DNA from: Chlorella sorokiniana
Taxonomy: Eukaryota; Chlorophyta; Trebouxiophyceae; Chlorellales; Chlorellaceae
Reading direction: 5' to 3'
DNA length: 64,000 bases
Assembly (NCBI GenBank): GCA_025917655.1
Contig: CP084615.1
Coordinates: forward strand, 62,001-126,000
Position numbers and translations under genes: made by a program. Of the stretch, positions 1 to 11,920 are shown piece by piece (position 1 is the first letter of the stretch; every line of letters begins with the position of its first letter). The notes below the pieces were generated by a model, which was not told where the DNA came from, searched no databases, and saw nothing but the letters and a program-made list of their open reading frames with translations.

Positions 1-330
1 AAGGTCGCCCAGGTACTGCAGCAGCAGGCAGAGGGGCGGCGCAGGGCCGGCACGGGCGGCACATGAGCGGTGCTGCGGCGTGCCGTTCAGCGGGAGGGCG
101 GGCAGCTATGGGAGTGGGGGCTGGCGGAGCGCCAGGAGCTGAATGAGCGGCCTCTCAAAGAGGAGAGGGCTGCTGCGCTAAGGGTTCGGGTTCAGGCGAC
201 AAAGGGGTACCTTGTGCAGCGTGCGGCTGGCACCCACCTGGCACAAGTTGTAAGTGAAGGAATCGTAATTGTCCACAACCACCACCGGCCCTTTCTCCTG
301 CTCGGCGGCGGCTGCGGCAACGACGTGCAT
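1..330 (-). CDS. ASB: Anthranilate synthase beta subunit, 5' part only
   Basis: Glutamine amidotransferase (TrpG) subunit that supplies ammonia for anthranilate synthesis in the plastid tryptophan pathway. Two exons are visible: 330..238, and 15..1, which runs off the left edge. Joined across the intron (donor after 238, acceptor at 16-17) they read VVVVDNYDSFTYNLCQ followed by YLGDL, the N-terminal signature of class I amidotransferases in the TrpG subgroup. The catalytic Cys-His-Glu part lies outside the window. The ATG at 330 gives only a short Ala-rich leader. A longer plastid-transit-like leader starts at an ATG near 475 but sits in another frame and would need a one-base shift or an unseen intron. 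A PabA-type protein is less likely given the NLCQYLGDL match. Confidence 0.85.
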
Positions 331-993
331 GCCGCTGCGAGCCTGCTGCCGGGCTAGCCGCTGCCGCTGCCGCCGCTGCTGCTGCGCTGCATGCCGCAGT
401 CGAGGCAAGCTCAATGCTGCTGGTGCCGCTGCAGGGGCGAAAGGGAAGGCAAGGTGCGAGCACGGACAGTTGCATCAATGTTAGCAGGGAAGGGGAGCGG
501 CAGCGGCGCCGCCAGGCGAGGGTCACTCTGCAGGGCGACAGCCTATACATTCCAACATCAACCAGTTCTCCTGTTGTCCAACCTGGAAGGACGCATGCGG
601 CCTGTAGTCCCGTTCGGCGCTGCGCCTGGCGGGGCTGCTGGGGTGTGCGAATGGAAGCGGCCATCTGCTGCATTGTCAATCTGCAATTTATTGTGTCCAG
701 TGCTTAGGCACTGACGGTCTTGCCCGAACAACCCAAGTCTAGGGCGAGATGAGACCAGAGCCCCTCCAAGCTTAGGTAATACCAAACAATTGCCAAATTT
801 TGTCCAATCGTTGGGAATTGGCGGTCAAGGCCTTTGTTATTCTCGAGTCCAGGTAAGGTTGGCAGGACATCGCGGTACATTTCGCCCCTCAGAGCTCTGA
901 CGCCCTCGGCCGGCAAGAAAAGACTGGTTCGTGACAATTCGAAAGCTCACGCAGGGTCGTGGGGAGCCAGCTCGGTCAGCGGGTTTCGGCAGG
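331..993. promoter_or_regulatory. Divergent 5' region between ASB and CCDC40
   Basis: About 660 bp between the two start codons of oppositely directed genes. It holds both 5' leaders, the possible upstream ASB leader near 475, and presumably both promoters. Around 770-850 the sequence becomes less GC-rich than the flanks. I see no defined core-promoter motif. The role is inferred from gene arrangement alone. Confidence 0.4.
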
Positions 994-3900
994 ATGGACA
1001 ACGAGGCTCCTGTCCAAGGGCAAGAGCTTGACGAAGCATCCACGTCGCAATCCCAAGCGCCACCAGGCCCACAGCCGGATAGGGCGGACATGCAACCGGC
1101 GTCAGCATTGGCGCAGGACACGCCCGCAGCAGCAGCGGGCATCGACACCGAGGCGGCAAGCCTGCAGGCAGCCAATGCTGCAGAGCAACCGTCAGATGAG
1201 GCTGTCTCGGATGCAGAGGCAAGGTCGTCCCCAGAGGCAGCTGCCTCTGGAACTTCGGCGCGCCCTTGAGGCAGCACCAAGCGCAGAGCGAACGCTGCAG
1301 GAGGACTGTTCGGACGCAGAAGCGCAGATGGCCCCAGATGCAGTAGCAACACACGTAGGGGTAGCGACAGATATAGAAGCAAGGTATGGGGAGGATATCC
1401 AGGAACCAGAGGCCACATCCTCAGAGGCGGTTCGGGAAGCAGGGGCAAAAGGAGCAGGGGCAGCCTCCGCAGCAGAAGCAGACATAGTTGGCCTGCCTCC
1501 CGACCACCCGCTGCTGCGCCGCGCCCAGGACGCGCTGCACCGCCAGCTGGCGGCGGACAAGCTGCGGCTGCAGGAGGAGCTGCGTGAGCGGCGCAAGGCC
1601 TTAAAGGCGGGTGCTGCACGATTCGCCGCAACGCTGTGCACACCAAGGACTTTGCCGCCCTCAGTCCCAGCTACCTATCCAACAACCCGCTGACTTTCCA
1701 GCATGATTGCTCTGGTATGCTTCTTCGCAACCGCAGGACGCCAAGCAGCGGCGAGAGGATGTGGGTGTCGAGCTCTACGGCTTCCAGCAGCACCTTGCCC
1801 GGCTGCAGCTGTCGCTGGAGCAGGCGGGGATGCACACGCCGCCGCTGCCGCTGCCCGCGCCGACGCCGACGAGCAGCTGGCCTCCCTGCGCGCTGCGGCA
1901 GGGGAGGAGGAGGCGGCGGTTGGGGCAAGGGCTGCCCAGATTGAGGGGCTGCAGCGGGAGCTGGATCGGCTGGCGGCGGCGATGCGCGCGGTGCAGGCGC
2001 ACGGCGAGGCGGTTGCCAGCGAGGTGGCGGCTGCCAAGCGCCAGACGTACGCCACTGAAGGGGCTGTTCAGGCGCTGGAGGAGGCTAAACGCGGCCAAGA
2101 CCTGCTCATCGACGGCATGCAGCAGCAGCTGCGCGGCTGGGCCGCCGGGCCGAGTTGGCGGCGGCGGCGGCGGAGGCGCAGCGCGCGGAGACGGCGTCGG
2201 CGCGCTCCTTCACTGCTCTGGCTCTGGGCGACATGGAGGGGGTGGCGTTTGAGAAGAAGCAGCTGCTGGGGAGGTGGAAGTCCAGCCTGGTGGCCATGGC
2301 CAAGCGGGACGCTGCGCTGGAGGTGGGTGCTGGGGCTGGTTGGTTGGTTTACAGCGGGGCCGGTTGCACGCGGTTAGACCTCAGAGGTTTGCCACGGCAG
2401 GCCTCTGGAAGTGTTGGCGTGGGTGCCACTCAGGTGGCACGGGATGCACGAGACGAGTTGTTTGACAGCAGGGGGACTTATCACTGTGTCCCGCCCCTTC
2501 GGCCTGCCTGCAGGCCCTCCAAGGCACGCTGCGGCAGCAAGAGGAGCAGCGCGCCGGCGTCGCTGTGGAGGCGGAGGGCTACCGCCGCCAGCTGGCGGAG
2601 CAGCGCGCGCGCAACGAGCAGGCGGGGAGGTGGTGGCGCGGCTGGAGGCGCAGGCGGCGCGGGTGGCGGGGCAGGTGGAGCGCGTGCAGCGGCGGCAGGC
2701 AGAGCTGCAGGTAGGGAGGGCTGCTGCCGGGCCAGTCCCAGCGCCGCATGTTCCCAGGCGGCAAACAACTAAGTAGCACGTTGGCGCTGGCTGCACATCG
2801 AAGCCGTCTCTGCGAAGACATGCAGTGAAGCCAGCTGTTCCTGCTGAGCATGCTGTGCTGCTTCTTGTGCCGCTGCCTAGCAGGAGAGCCACACGACGTT
2901 CCAGGAGCAGCTGGCGAGCGGCAGCGGCAGCTGGACGTGGGGGCCGCTGAGGCTGCCAAGCTGGCGGCGCAGGCGGCGGCGTTGGAGCGCCAGCAGGCAA
3001 AGCTGGCGGCGGAGGCTGCTGCTGCAGAGGCGGGGGCGCTGAGCGCGCTGGGGGAGCAGACGTTTGCAGAGAAGGGTGCCCAGCGCGTGGTGAAGGACAT
3101 CAAAGCCGCTCGAAAGATCGTGCGGGACCGCGAGGCAGCCGCCCGAGCAGCTGCGCGCCGCGCTGGACAGGCTGGGCGCCGACGCCGAGGCTGCGACCGC
3201 CGCAGGCGACCGTGCCGCCGCGGTGCTGGCAGGCCTGGAGAGCGCTCTGTCGGACAAGGAAGCTGGTGTGGCGGCGCTGGAGGCGGAGATCAAGGCGGGG
3301 CATGCTGACGTGGAGGCCAGCACGCGGCAGATCGAGGTGCTAAACCGGCGGTACCAGAAGCTGGTGGAGGGCTGCAAGGACGTGGACATGGGTGGGTGGG
3401 CAGTGTGCGGGGACGGGTTTGGCAGGGCTGCGCGGGTGAATGAAGTCGGCGGATGAACAAGGGGCGGACCAACCCCTGAACCAGGCAGGCAGTGCTGGGA
3501 CCTTGCCAGGGTGCTTCTCCGCTTGCATGTACCAGCAACATCACGTTCCACAGCACAGAATAGTTCCAGTCTGCTCGCAGGCCCGCTGGAAGCGACGGTC
3601 GCCAAGCTGCAACGCGAGCTGGCCGCCAAGGAGTCGGCTGCGCGTGACCTGCAGCGGCGGTGGATCGGCGTACAGGGGCAGCTGGTGGCGGCGCAGGCCG
3701 ACGGCGCCGAGCTGGAGGAGGCGGTGGCGGGGATGCGGGCGCAGCAGGCGGTCATGCAGCAGAAGCGGGCACGCCTGGAGAGCCAGTGAGCGGGGCCACC
3801 CAGGGTGTTGGCTGTGTGTGGGGGTGAGGGTGGCGGGGAAGGCGGCCTCATGTTTTGTGCCACGCACCCTGTGCCGCTGCTCAGAGGCTCTGCCTTCCAA

Positions 3901-6230
3901 CAGTCCATGTTCTGGTTGCCCCTCCTGGCAGGCTGCAGGCGCAGCAGCGCGAGGCGCGCGAGCTGTCCAAGCAGCTGGCGGGGCTTCGAGCGGAGACGGC
4001 GCGGCTCAACGCGCTGCTGGCGGATGCGGCGGGGCAGCGCAGCGCGCTGCACCAGCAGAACCTGACCCTGGAGGGCAAGCTGGCGGCGGAGCTCAAGGTG
4101 GCGACTGCTGCTTCGATGTCGAGCTTGCACTGCATTAGTCTGCCGTGCTGGCTGGCTGCGTAAATGGATGAGCTAGCGCGCAGAACGGGGCCGCACAAGC
4201 GCCTGCAGGTTCCACTTCCACCTGCCCCAGCGCCTCCGTTTGCGCGCCTCCCCATGCCCCCCCCACCCCCACCCCACCCACACGCTTGAGCCACCAACTG
4301 CCCACCCCACCCCTACCCTCCCCCGCCATCCACCCACCCATGGGCCCTGCCCCACCCACCGCACGCGCAGGCTCTGGAGGAGCGCTGGGTGGCGCTGCAT
4401 GGCTCGGTGGAGGAGCTGCGTGTGCAGCGCGCCGAGGCGGCGGCGGCGGTGGTGGAGGCTGAGCGGGAGGTGCTGGTGTGGGAGCGGCGGGCGCAGCTGG
4501 AGAAGGAGATGCAGGTGGGTGCGGGTGTGGGTGGGGGTGGGGTGGTGGATGAACGTGTGTGTGGGGAAGGGGGGAGGGTCCAGGGAGGGCGGGTGCGCAG
4601 CGCCCAGCTACAAGCTCTCCTGCGTGTGGCTCCAACGACAGTGCTGCCACCGCTGCCCACCGCCTCCAACCCATGTTGTTGGCGCCGCCTCAACACACGC
4701 CCCCACCCACACCCACACCCACTGTGTCCACGCACCCACCCAACCCCCTGCGAAGGACGCCGTGGACCCGGCCTACGGCAACGAAGAGCTGGCGGCGGCG
4801 CGGCGGCAGGCGGCGCGCCTGACCCACGCCGCCGCTGCCCTGGCGCGCCAGCAAGAGGCGCTGGTGGGGGAGCTGGAGCGGGCGGTGGAGAAGCGGGAGC
4901 TGATCGCCACCAAGGTGGGTCTGGCGCCGTGCAGCGCGGAATCGCTGCACATTTCGCAGGCGGCAGCCTGGGCGGAGCCCCAGCAGCCAGTGTGCTGCGC
5001 GGCTTGCAACAGCAGGGATGGCCCATTCACTCTGGCAACGGGGCCCTGCGCTGCTGACTGGCGACCATTGTGGCGACCACTGTGGCGACCACCGCTGTGT
5101 GTTGTAGTCGTCTGCCGCCTGAGAAGCCTGCTCAGCCTGCCTTGCATTGACCCGAGCAAACACTCTGCCCTCCCTCCCTCCCTCCCTCACACCTATGCCC
5201 GTTCCCCCTAGCCCCCACCCCCTCCCTTGTACTCTTCCCCTCCCTGCCCGCAGGCCCGTCTGGCGCAGAGCCAGCGCATCCAGGACATGACCGCCAGCCA
5301 GGCGCGGCGCGCATCGCAGGAGCTGGCGCGGGCGGCGGCACGGGCGCAGCGCGAGGCGCAGGCCGCTGAGGGGCGGCTGGAGCTTCTGGGGAGCGAGCGC
5401 TGGCGGCACAGGTGAACACACGTTGCATGCATGCCAGTGGGAAAGGAAGAGAATGAGGGGCGGCGTGGAGGCAGGGGGAGGCGCGCGAGAGGGGCGGCTG
5501 TGGGTCCCCAGGCTCACAACCGCCTATCTCCCTTGTGGGGCGATTGGCACTGGGCAGCGTCTGCGGCAGAACAGGCTCATGCTGTTGAGCATCCTCCCAT
5601 CCCCAACCCATTCCCTCCCCGAATGCAAACCACAGACCATAACAACCCCCTCTTGTGCCCCGCTTTCTGCAGGAGGCGGCGGGCTCAGCGGCGGAGCAGT
5701 GCGCAGCGCTGCAGGAGCAGCAGGCAGGGATGGCTGCGGAGCTGGAGGCGCTGGGGCGGGAGAGGCACCGGGTGGGAACGCGGTGTTTGATGGGTCCCGA
5801 CCCCGCGCCTGAGATCTGCCGAGCCTGGATATGCCCATCGGACATCTGCGCTGCCATGCCGTTGCCGCCGCTGCTGCTGCCGCCGCTGCTAGTGCTGCTG
5901 GACATGACATTGTGGTGGGGGCTGGCGTGTGGCAAACAACAGTGCCATGCCTGGTACACGACGCAGGCCCTGGTGAGCACAGCGCTGAAGCAGCGGGAGG
6001 CAAAGCGGTACGAGGATGCAATCGCCGGGCGGTACAAGCCCGCTGCGCCTGCCGCGCTGGCCGCCGCCGACGCCCAGGCCGCCGTCGCGGCGATTGAGGC
6101 GGAGGCGGACAAAGCGCGACGCAAGCAGGAGCGGCTGCGGGCGGCGGTGGAGGGGTTGGCGGCGGCCGAGCCGGTGGCGGCGCCGCAGCTGGAGCGGGCG
6201 CTTGCCCACGCTGCCGCCTTGGAGGAATGA
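994..6230 (+). CDS. CCDC40: CCDC40, axonemal 96-nm ruler coiled-coil protein (FAP172-like)
   Basis: In flagellates CCDC40 pairs with CCDC39 along the doublet microtubule and sets the 96-nm spacing of dynein arms and radial spokes. Exons read approximately 994-1598, 1737-2322, 2514-2710, 2884-3391, 3581-3785, 3932-4097, 4371-4514, 4756-4914, 5254-5411, 5673-5771, 5967-6230. Family blocks occur in order: DHPLLRRAQDALH near 1500, EDVGVELYGFQQHLARLQ at 1760, KQLLGRWKSSLVAMAKRD at 2260, GPLEATVAKLQREL at 3585, VLVWERRAQLEKEMQ at 4470, YGNEELAAARRQAARL at 4775 then LERAVEKRELIATK, and RYKPAAPAALAAADAQ near the C terminus. The protein is almost wholly coiled coil after an acidic low-complexity N terminus. 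The frame slips within several exons (near 1828, 2145, 2625, 2911, 3146), mostly as if one base were missing. This could be sequence error or decay. The first intron is unresolved. Confidence 0.88.
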
Positions 6231-6498
6231 GGCGCAGGGGTGCTCCCTGGAACGGTGTGGGCCTTGCAGGCAGGGCGTAACCGGGTGATGCGGCATGTGT
6301 CACAAGGGCGCGGCAAAGAGTCAATAAATTGAAAGTGCAGCGCCAGGCAAGGTGTGAGAAGGGGCTGAAAAGAAAGTACAGGGGGTGACGGCATGATGTG
6401 TGTGTTGGGGGGGTGCTGGGGGTAATGGAAAACTGGGAGCGGCGTATGCCGCCAGCGGCATGCCGCCAGCATTTGCCGCCAGGCTGTGGCGCTTGAAG
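6231..6498. other. Convergent 3' region of CCDC40 and ELOF1
   Basis: Short spacer between two facing stop codons. It holds an AATAAA-like stretch near 6321-6327 on the plus strand. No coding frame stands out. Confidence 0.4.
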
Positions 6499-6907
6499 TC
6501 AAGCGCCGTGCTCCGTCTCGCAAGCGTCGATCCACTCGCTGCACAGCAGAAAGGCATGGTGTCGATTATTGATAGAGTTGCCGGCGCTGCGAGCTGGCGG
6601 CAGCATGCCGGCCGAATCCATCCTGCCAGAGTGGTGCCTCCCCCGCAAGCACGTGCAGTTGCGGCTGCAGATTTCTGCCCCGCATGCCCATGCACCTGTA
6701 AACATCAATCGGCTCGGACAGCTGGTGTATTTTCATTGTCCACGTGACCTTGCACTGGCTGCAGCGCACGGCGCCGATGTTGATGTCGCGATCCATTTCG
6801 CAGCTGACGCTCTTGCCGGCGTTGCAAATGGGGCAGGGAAACGTGGTCTCCAGCTTCGGTCGCGCCTTCTTGGGTGGCGGCTTGGCGCTCGATTTACGCT
6901 TGCCCAT
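6499..6907 (-). CDS. ELOF1: ELOF1, transcription elongation factor 1 homolog
   Basis: Small zinc-ribbon factor that binds elongating RNA polymerase II in the nucleus and helps elongation and transcription-coupled repair. Two exons, 6907..6696 and 6538..6499, join across a GT-AG intron to give 83 residues, the usual family length of about 80-85. The start MGKRKSSAKPPPKK is the basic tail typical of Elf1. The zinc knuckles CPIC and CSQC are present. The junction restores LSEPIDVYSEWIDACE, the conserved C-terminal motif, with the serine codon split by the intron. Transcribed divergently from the AFG1-type gene. Confidence 0.95.
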
Positions 6908-7536
6908 GGCAGCTGCTGCCGCTACTGCTGCAGCAGGCAGGGGAGGCAGCACTGAGAGGGATGCTGCAAAAGCAAAGGCGGGCGGAGAGCGGCGCAGGCG
7001 CTGCAAGTCGTGGCGGCGCCCAAGACAAGACTTCCTGCACATCGCTACAGAGCGTTGCTCGTGCGCTGACAACGAAGGAGTGCAGTGTAGTTTGGCCCGG
7101 AGCCCGCACCTTGGCTGGCCTGCTGCTACCGCGCCGCTCTGACACACGATTCCCTGAACAGTAAATACGTGTAACCAAGGACTATAACAGCAAAGCGACG
7201 AACCTCCAGAGGGCCAAGCGAGAATTAAAAGGTAGCCGTGAAGAGTTGGGGCGTCGGTGTGCTACAAGGATGGCTTCAAGAGCTTAACTGCATGCCAGTG
7301 CAACGATCCAGCACGGTTGTTTGCCCTGATGAAAGCAGTGCCAGCTGGGCCGCGGCCAGTTGACCCGAACAAGGCCGTGGCGCGCATTCCCTTGCTGTGC
7401 TCGTGACATCTGTATCTTGAAGCCTCAAATCGCCCAACAAGAGCCCACACATTGCTTCCGGCACGCCACCCGTGCCAGGTTTACTACTCTTGGCCCTGTT
7501 TCCGCTTGCCTCTCGGAAATACGCTGCACAGTGTCG
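6908..7536. promoter_or_regulatory. Divergent 5' region between ELOF1 and the AFG1-type gene
   Basis: About 630 bp with no convincing coding frame between two outward-facing genes. It should contain both promoters. The 7140-7260 part is relatively AT-rich for this window. No specific motif is assigned. Confidence 0.4.
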
Positions 7537-8981
7537 ATGCGCGCCGTTAGTGCGGCGAGGCGCCTGCAGCGCACCCTGCTGCTGGCGCCTCGTGTTGAGG
7601 GTAAGGCCAAGCTCGGGACCTCCTTTAGGACGTTTTCATGTGCAGAAACTGTCAGGGTTGAGCTTTAAGCGCGAGGTTCAGTGCCCGGGTTCCGGTTGTG
7701 GGGCCAGCACCACGCCGCCACCGCGGGTTGCTCTGGCAGCCGCCGCGCCGCCCAACTGCTCTCCCCAACGCTGTCTCTGCTGTTCAGCCGGACACGGCTC
7801 GTTTGTGTCCTTTTATGCAGGTGATTTCAGGGTTGCGAAAGAGGCTTGCAGTAGCAGCACCCGCAGCCAGACGGGTGCAGCAGGGCCAGCTGCGAGCCAC
7901 GCCCTTGAGCGCCAGCTGGCCACCGCCGCTGGCAGTGACTCGGCACGGCAGCACCCGCAGCCTTCGCCCTGGGCCAGGCCTGCCAGTCGCCGAGCCCTGC
8001 ACTGCGCTGGCGCGCGGCAGCACACGGCAGCCATGCCAGCAGTTGCGGAACAGGAGCAGGAGGAGGCCATGCCCGACGCCGCCGCTTCGGCTGCGCTCGA
8101 CGCCGCTTCAGCGGCTGGGGCTGCCGCTGCCACCGCGCTGTCGGGTGCAGCGGCGCAGCTCACCCTGGGAGACCCCTTCTTGAGCAGCGTGGAGGCCACC
8201 CAGGGACCGGTGGCGGCGTACAAGGAGGGGCGGCTGAAGGGGCTGTTCCGCAAGGTGCGAAGCTGCTTGTGGGGGGCTGGCCGGTGTCAGCGCGATGCTG
8301 GCGCTTGCCGTGCTTCTTTCAGGCTGACCAGCGCACGCCGCAGCTTACAGAGCACCGGATTCCCCAATCGGTTCGGGCCCGGATGAGCAGTGGCACGACG
8401 TGCAGCTCTGCAGGATGCCCGCTGCCGTTCACGAGCGTTCTCAACGGATCGCTTCCGTTCCCCCTGCTCGCCCCCCCCGCCGTAGGACGAGCGCCAGGAA
8501 GCCACCATCCTCCAGCTGCAGCGCGTCTATGAGGACCTGCAGGCCAAGCTGTGCCGCGGCCACACGCTGGTGAAAGGGCGCGGCCTGACGCTGCTGGACG
8601 CCGCGCCCGAGCCCGGTGGCGGCTGGCTCTCGGGCTGGCTGCGGGGCAGCGGCGGCAGTGCGGCAAGCGATGCAAAGAGCAGTGCCAACGCAGTACGGGG
8701 CTTTACATGTACGGCGGCGTGGGCGTGGGCAAGACGATGCTGATGGACCTGTTGGCGAGCACGGCACCGCCCTACTTCCAGGTGGCTTCCGCTGCCGTGC
8801 CGCCGGCTTGAAGTGTCGTGTCAGCTTGTGCCCATTCGCTGCCGGTGGCCCGTGATACCTGCCCTTGAATCATAGCAAGCTCGAACCAACATAAGACAAC
8901 ACAGAGGGCACACAGACTTACATATTTTCCTTTTCGCCCCCCTTGCGCGCGCCGCACGCGCCCCCCCACACACACACACAC

Positions 8982-9014
<33 letters not shown>

Positions 9015-11920
9015 CCCCCACTATGAACTCTACAGCTGGAGCGCACCCACTTCCACGACTTCATGCTGGGAGTGCACCAGCGCCTGCGCCACTGCGCCTC
9101 GCTGGCAGACCCGCTGGCGCGCGTGGCCGACAGCATCGCAGACCAGGTGCGCGGCTGCATTTGTGTGTGGCTGTGTGCATGGCTGCGTGCTCGTTTGGAT
9201 CCCAGTGTCGGAGCAAGGGATGGTGTTGCTTTGTGAGCGGCAGGGTGTTGACAACGGCACCCGCGGGCAGCACTGCAAGTGCAAGCGATGTGCGACATCA
9301 GCCCTGCCGCATTGGCAGTCCTGCTCCCCGCTTGCTGGCCTCTGGCCTCGGACACCCGCTGCCCGCGGCCGCCATCGACCGCACTCCCCAACCATTGACG
9401 TCTGTATTGAGCATTGTAGCTTGCACACACCCCTCGCAGACCTCCGTGCTGTGCTTGGACGAGTTCTTCGTCACCGACGTCGCGGATGCCATGATCCTGC
9501 ACCGCCTGTTCGGCAGGTGCGCGGCATGCCGCAGCCCCGCCTGCCGCCACCCAGCTCTCCACGCGCATGCTCTCTGGCCTTCCCTCTGCCTTTGCATACA
9601 CGCTGTTTGATAAGTGCCACAGCAGCTCTGACGGCCGCACTTTGCCTGCGGGCTACGACTGCTTCTCAGCAGTCCTCATATCCCGCTTCGCCTCACCCCC
9701 CCCACACACGCACACACACACACACACACATTATGACCACACACACATCAAATGTCCGCCGCGCGCTCACCCACCCTCAAGCTCACTTTCCACCCCGCAG
9801 GCTGTGGGACCGGGGTCTGGTGCTGGTGGCCACCTCCAACCGCCACCCTGACGCCCTGTACGAGGGAGGGCTGCAGCGCAACCTCTTCCTGCCCTTCATC
9901 CACCGCCTCAAGGTGGGGCCCGGCAGCTTTCGCGTTCTCGCAAGCGCGCTCCAGGGGAGCTTCCTGCGCTGGGCTGGGATGCGGGCGGCAGGGCGTTCAC
10001 GCGCGAGCCCTCGCCGCCCGCTGCCACCGGAGCCAGCTCCTGCTCCAGTGCCGCCGCATAGCGCGCTGCCATGGCTGACCGGACTGTCCTCCCCTCCCTG
10101 TCCTCTGCTTGTCCCCGGCAGGAGGCGTGCGAGGTGCACGACATGGCCTCCCGTACCGACTACCGCCGCCTGGCCTCTCACCACAGGGGCCTCTACTTCG
10201 TCACTCCCGCCAGAGACGAGGTGGGGATCTGGGGGTGGTGCGAGGACGGGGTGGGGAGGTGGGGGCGGGGCGAGGAGGGCCAGCCAGGAGGCAGAGCAGG
10301 GGCAGAGGCAGGGCGGGGTAGCCGCCGCTCAGATCGACAGGGCCTGGCCGCTTCCCTCACACTGGGCTTGCTGCTGCCGCGGCGGAGCGACGCCAAGGCT
10401 TGCGGCCGCCTCAGACCTGCACCGCTTCTGCGGCGTCTTGACTGTACCGCATGTGCTGCCACCTGTACCGCCTTGCAGGAGCTGTACGAGCGCTTCCTCG
10501 AGCTGGCCAACGGGCAGCCGGTGCAGCGCGCCCACGTGGAGGTGGCTATGGGGCGGCACTTGGAGATCCCGCGGGCAGGTGCGCTGCAGACGGCTGGCGC
10601 TTGGCTGCTCCACTCAATGCTTCAGCGGCCCGTTGATTCTTGCCTGCTTGCCAGGCTTGCAAGGGCAGCCTGCAGGGAGGCTGCTGCCTACATTGTGTTC
10701 CAGCACCTCACTGGCCGTCCCAGCTGCGTGACCTGACTTGGCCTGCTGTGGTGCGGCTGATTGTGCAGGCGGATGCGCCGCCATGTTCACCTTTGAGGAG
10801 CTGTGCGATCGGCCGCTGGGGGCAGGCAAGCCAGGGAGGGGCGGTGAAGAGTTGGTGTGCGCGACCGAGGGTTCGGGCGCTTTATTTGTGAAGCTGCACC
10901 CCTCCAACTGCCCTCCCCTTTCACCTTGGCCGGTGGCGTTCCGCCGCTTGCAATCCCTATCTGCCCGCAGGCACCCGACATTCCCTCCACGCTCGCTCAC
11001 TCTTTACTGTAATTATAACAATTCACTCTGTGTTGCCCTGCAGCTGACTATATCGCGCTGGCGAACTCGCGCCACACGGTCGCTCTGAGCGGCGTGCCGG
11101 TGTTCACCGCCGCCAACCGCACCGCTGCGTACCGCTTCGTCACGCTCATAGACGTGCTGTACGAACACAGGTGGGGGGTGGGGCATGGAAGAGGGGGCGG
11201 GGTGGAGGGGGTAGAGGAGTGTGCAGCTGTTCAGTGTGGGCAGCATGTAAGCGCAAACAATGCCCTGTCCTTCTTGGCTGCCCGCCAACCGCTCTCCCAG
11301 CCCCCTTTTCTTTCCTCCCCGCAGGGTGCGCTTCCTGTGCTCCGCAGAGGCCATGCCCTTCGAACTCTTCGAGCACATCCGCACGCAGGCTGAGGCGCGG
11401 CAGCGGCGGCACGACAACCCCGCCGCCGCTGCGGAAGCAGCGGCTGCAGAGGTGGTGGATGACAACCTGGGGTTTGCCAAGGATCGAGCCATCAGCCGGC
11501 TGACCGAAATGCAGGTGGGGCTGCACCCAGCAGGGTGGTTGGGTGGGTTGGCGGCGATTGTTCTCACGCGTCTTGTATGGCGTGAGGCGGGGCAGCCTTG
11601 TGGGGCGAGGTGGCCTGGGTGGCGAAGCTGAAGCTGGTGGCGCGGCTGTGCGCGCTGCCATGCTGGCGGCTGCGATGGGAAGGGACGCTGCTGCTGCCTG
11701 TCTGCCGGCCTTGCCGCTTCCAAGCTCGCCCGCCCTGCACCCCCCTCTGGTTCAGAGCTTGGAATACTTGCGAGCGCACGCCAAGGCCCATGCTCCCGAG
11801 CTGCTACTGGCGTTGGAGGAAAGCAAGGCGGAAAGCAAAAGCAGCAGCGCTGGCGGCAGCGGGGGTGGCGGTGAGCGCCATGCACCCTGGCCAGTGGCGT
11901 GGCGGCCGCCGAGGTTTTAG
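7537..11920 (+). CDS. AFG1: AFG1/LACE1-type mitochondrial P-loop ATPase
   Basis: AAA-related ATPase of the AFG1/LACE1 family, which acts in mitochondrial inner-membrane protein quality control. Conserved exons: 8033-8254, 8486-8781, 9036-9146, 9440-9516, 9801-9912, 10122-10220, 10479-10578, 10769-10825, 11044-11170, 11325-11513, 11756-11920. Motifs in order: GPVAAYKEG, Walker A in GLYMYGGVGVGKTMLMD, THFHDFMLGVHQRLR, Walker B in VLCLDEFFVTDVADAM, VATSNRHPDALYEGGLQR, FTFEELCDRPLGAADYIAL, AAYRFVTLIDVLYEHR, and the C-terminal LCSAEAMPFELF. The intron at 10826 starts GCAAGC, so it is GC-AG. The frame slips at the G run 8697-8700, just before the P-loop. A short exon 7537-7600 encodes an Arg-rich amphipathic leader (MRAVSAARRLQRTLL) that could be the mitochondrial presequence, but its link to the next exon is unresolved; the ATG at 8033 is the fallback start. 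Confidence 0.92.
8961..9013. repeat. (CA)n microsatellite with C7 tract
   Basis: Seven C followed by near-perfect CA dinucleotides with one CCCC interruption, inside an intron of the AFG1-type gene and close to its 3' splice site. Likely length-polymorphic. Confidence 0.9.
9696..9730. repeat. (CA)n microsatellite
   Basis: C tract followed by CA dinucleotides with one G interruption, in the intron before the exon at 9801. It is the second CA repeat in the same gene. Confidence 0.85.
10826..11043 (+). other. GC-AG intron in the AFG1-type gene
   Basis: The donor is CAG|GCAAGC and the acceptor CCCTGCAG. Splicing joins CDRPLGA to ADYIALANSRHTV, which is continuous in the family, and no usable GT lies near. 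Confidence 0.85.

Noticed and set aside
155-679. 174-codon minus-strand frame over the ASB start
   Set aside because: Ala/Arg-rich frame beside the real ASB frame. Only its MQLSVLAPCL part may matter as a transit leader; the rest runs past the exon.
994-3450. Calling CCDC40 a pseudogene on frame breaks alone
   Set aside because: The same class of slip at G runs affects RPN2, FA2H, bL28m and other genes that must work, so breaks are not evidence of decay by themselves here.
2877-4130. 417-codon minus-strand frame
   Set aside because: Antisense to the CCDC40 exons and their introns. High GC leaves few stops in antisense frames; composition is Ser/Ala/Arg noise with no motif.
5132-6544. 470-codon minus-strand frame
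   Set aside because: Antisense shadow of the CCDC40 3' exons running into ELOF1; no family features.
8961-9730. CA repeats as telomeric or centromeric DNA
   Set aside because: Short, simple dinucleotide tracts confined to introns; no TTTAGGG-type telomere units anywhere in the window.
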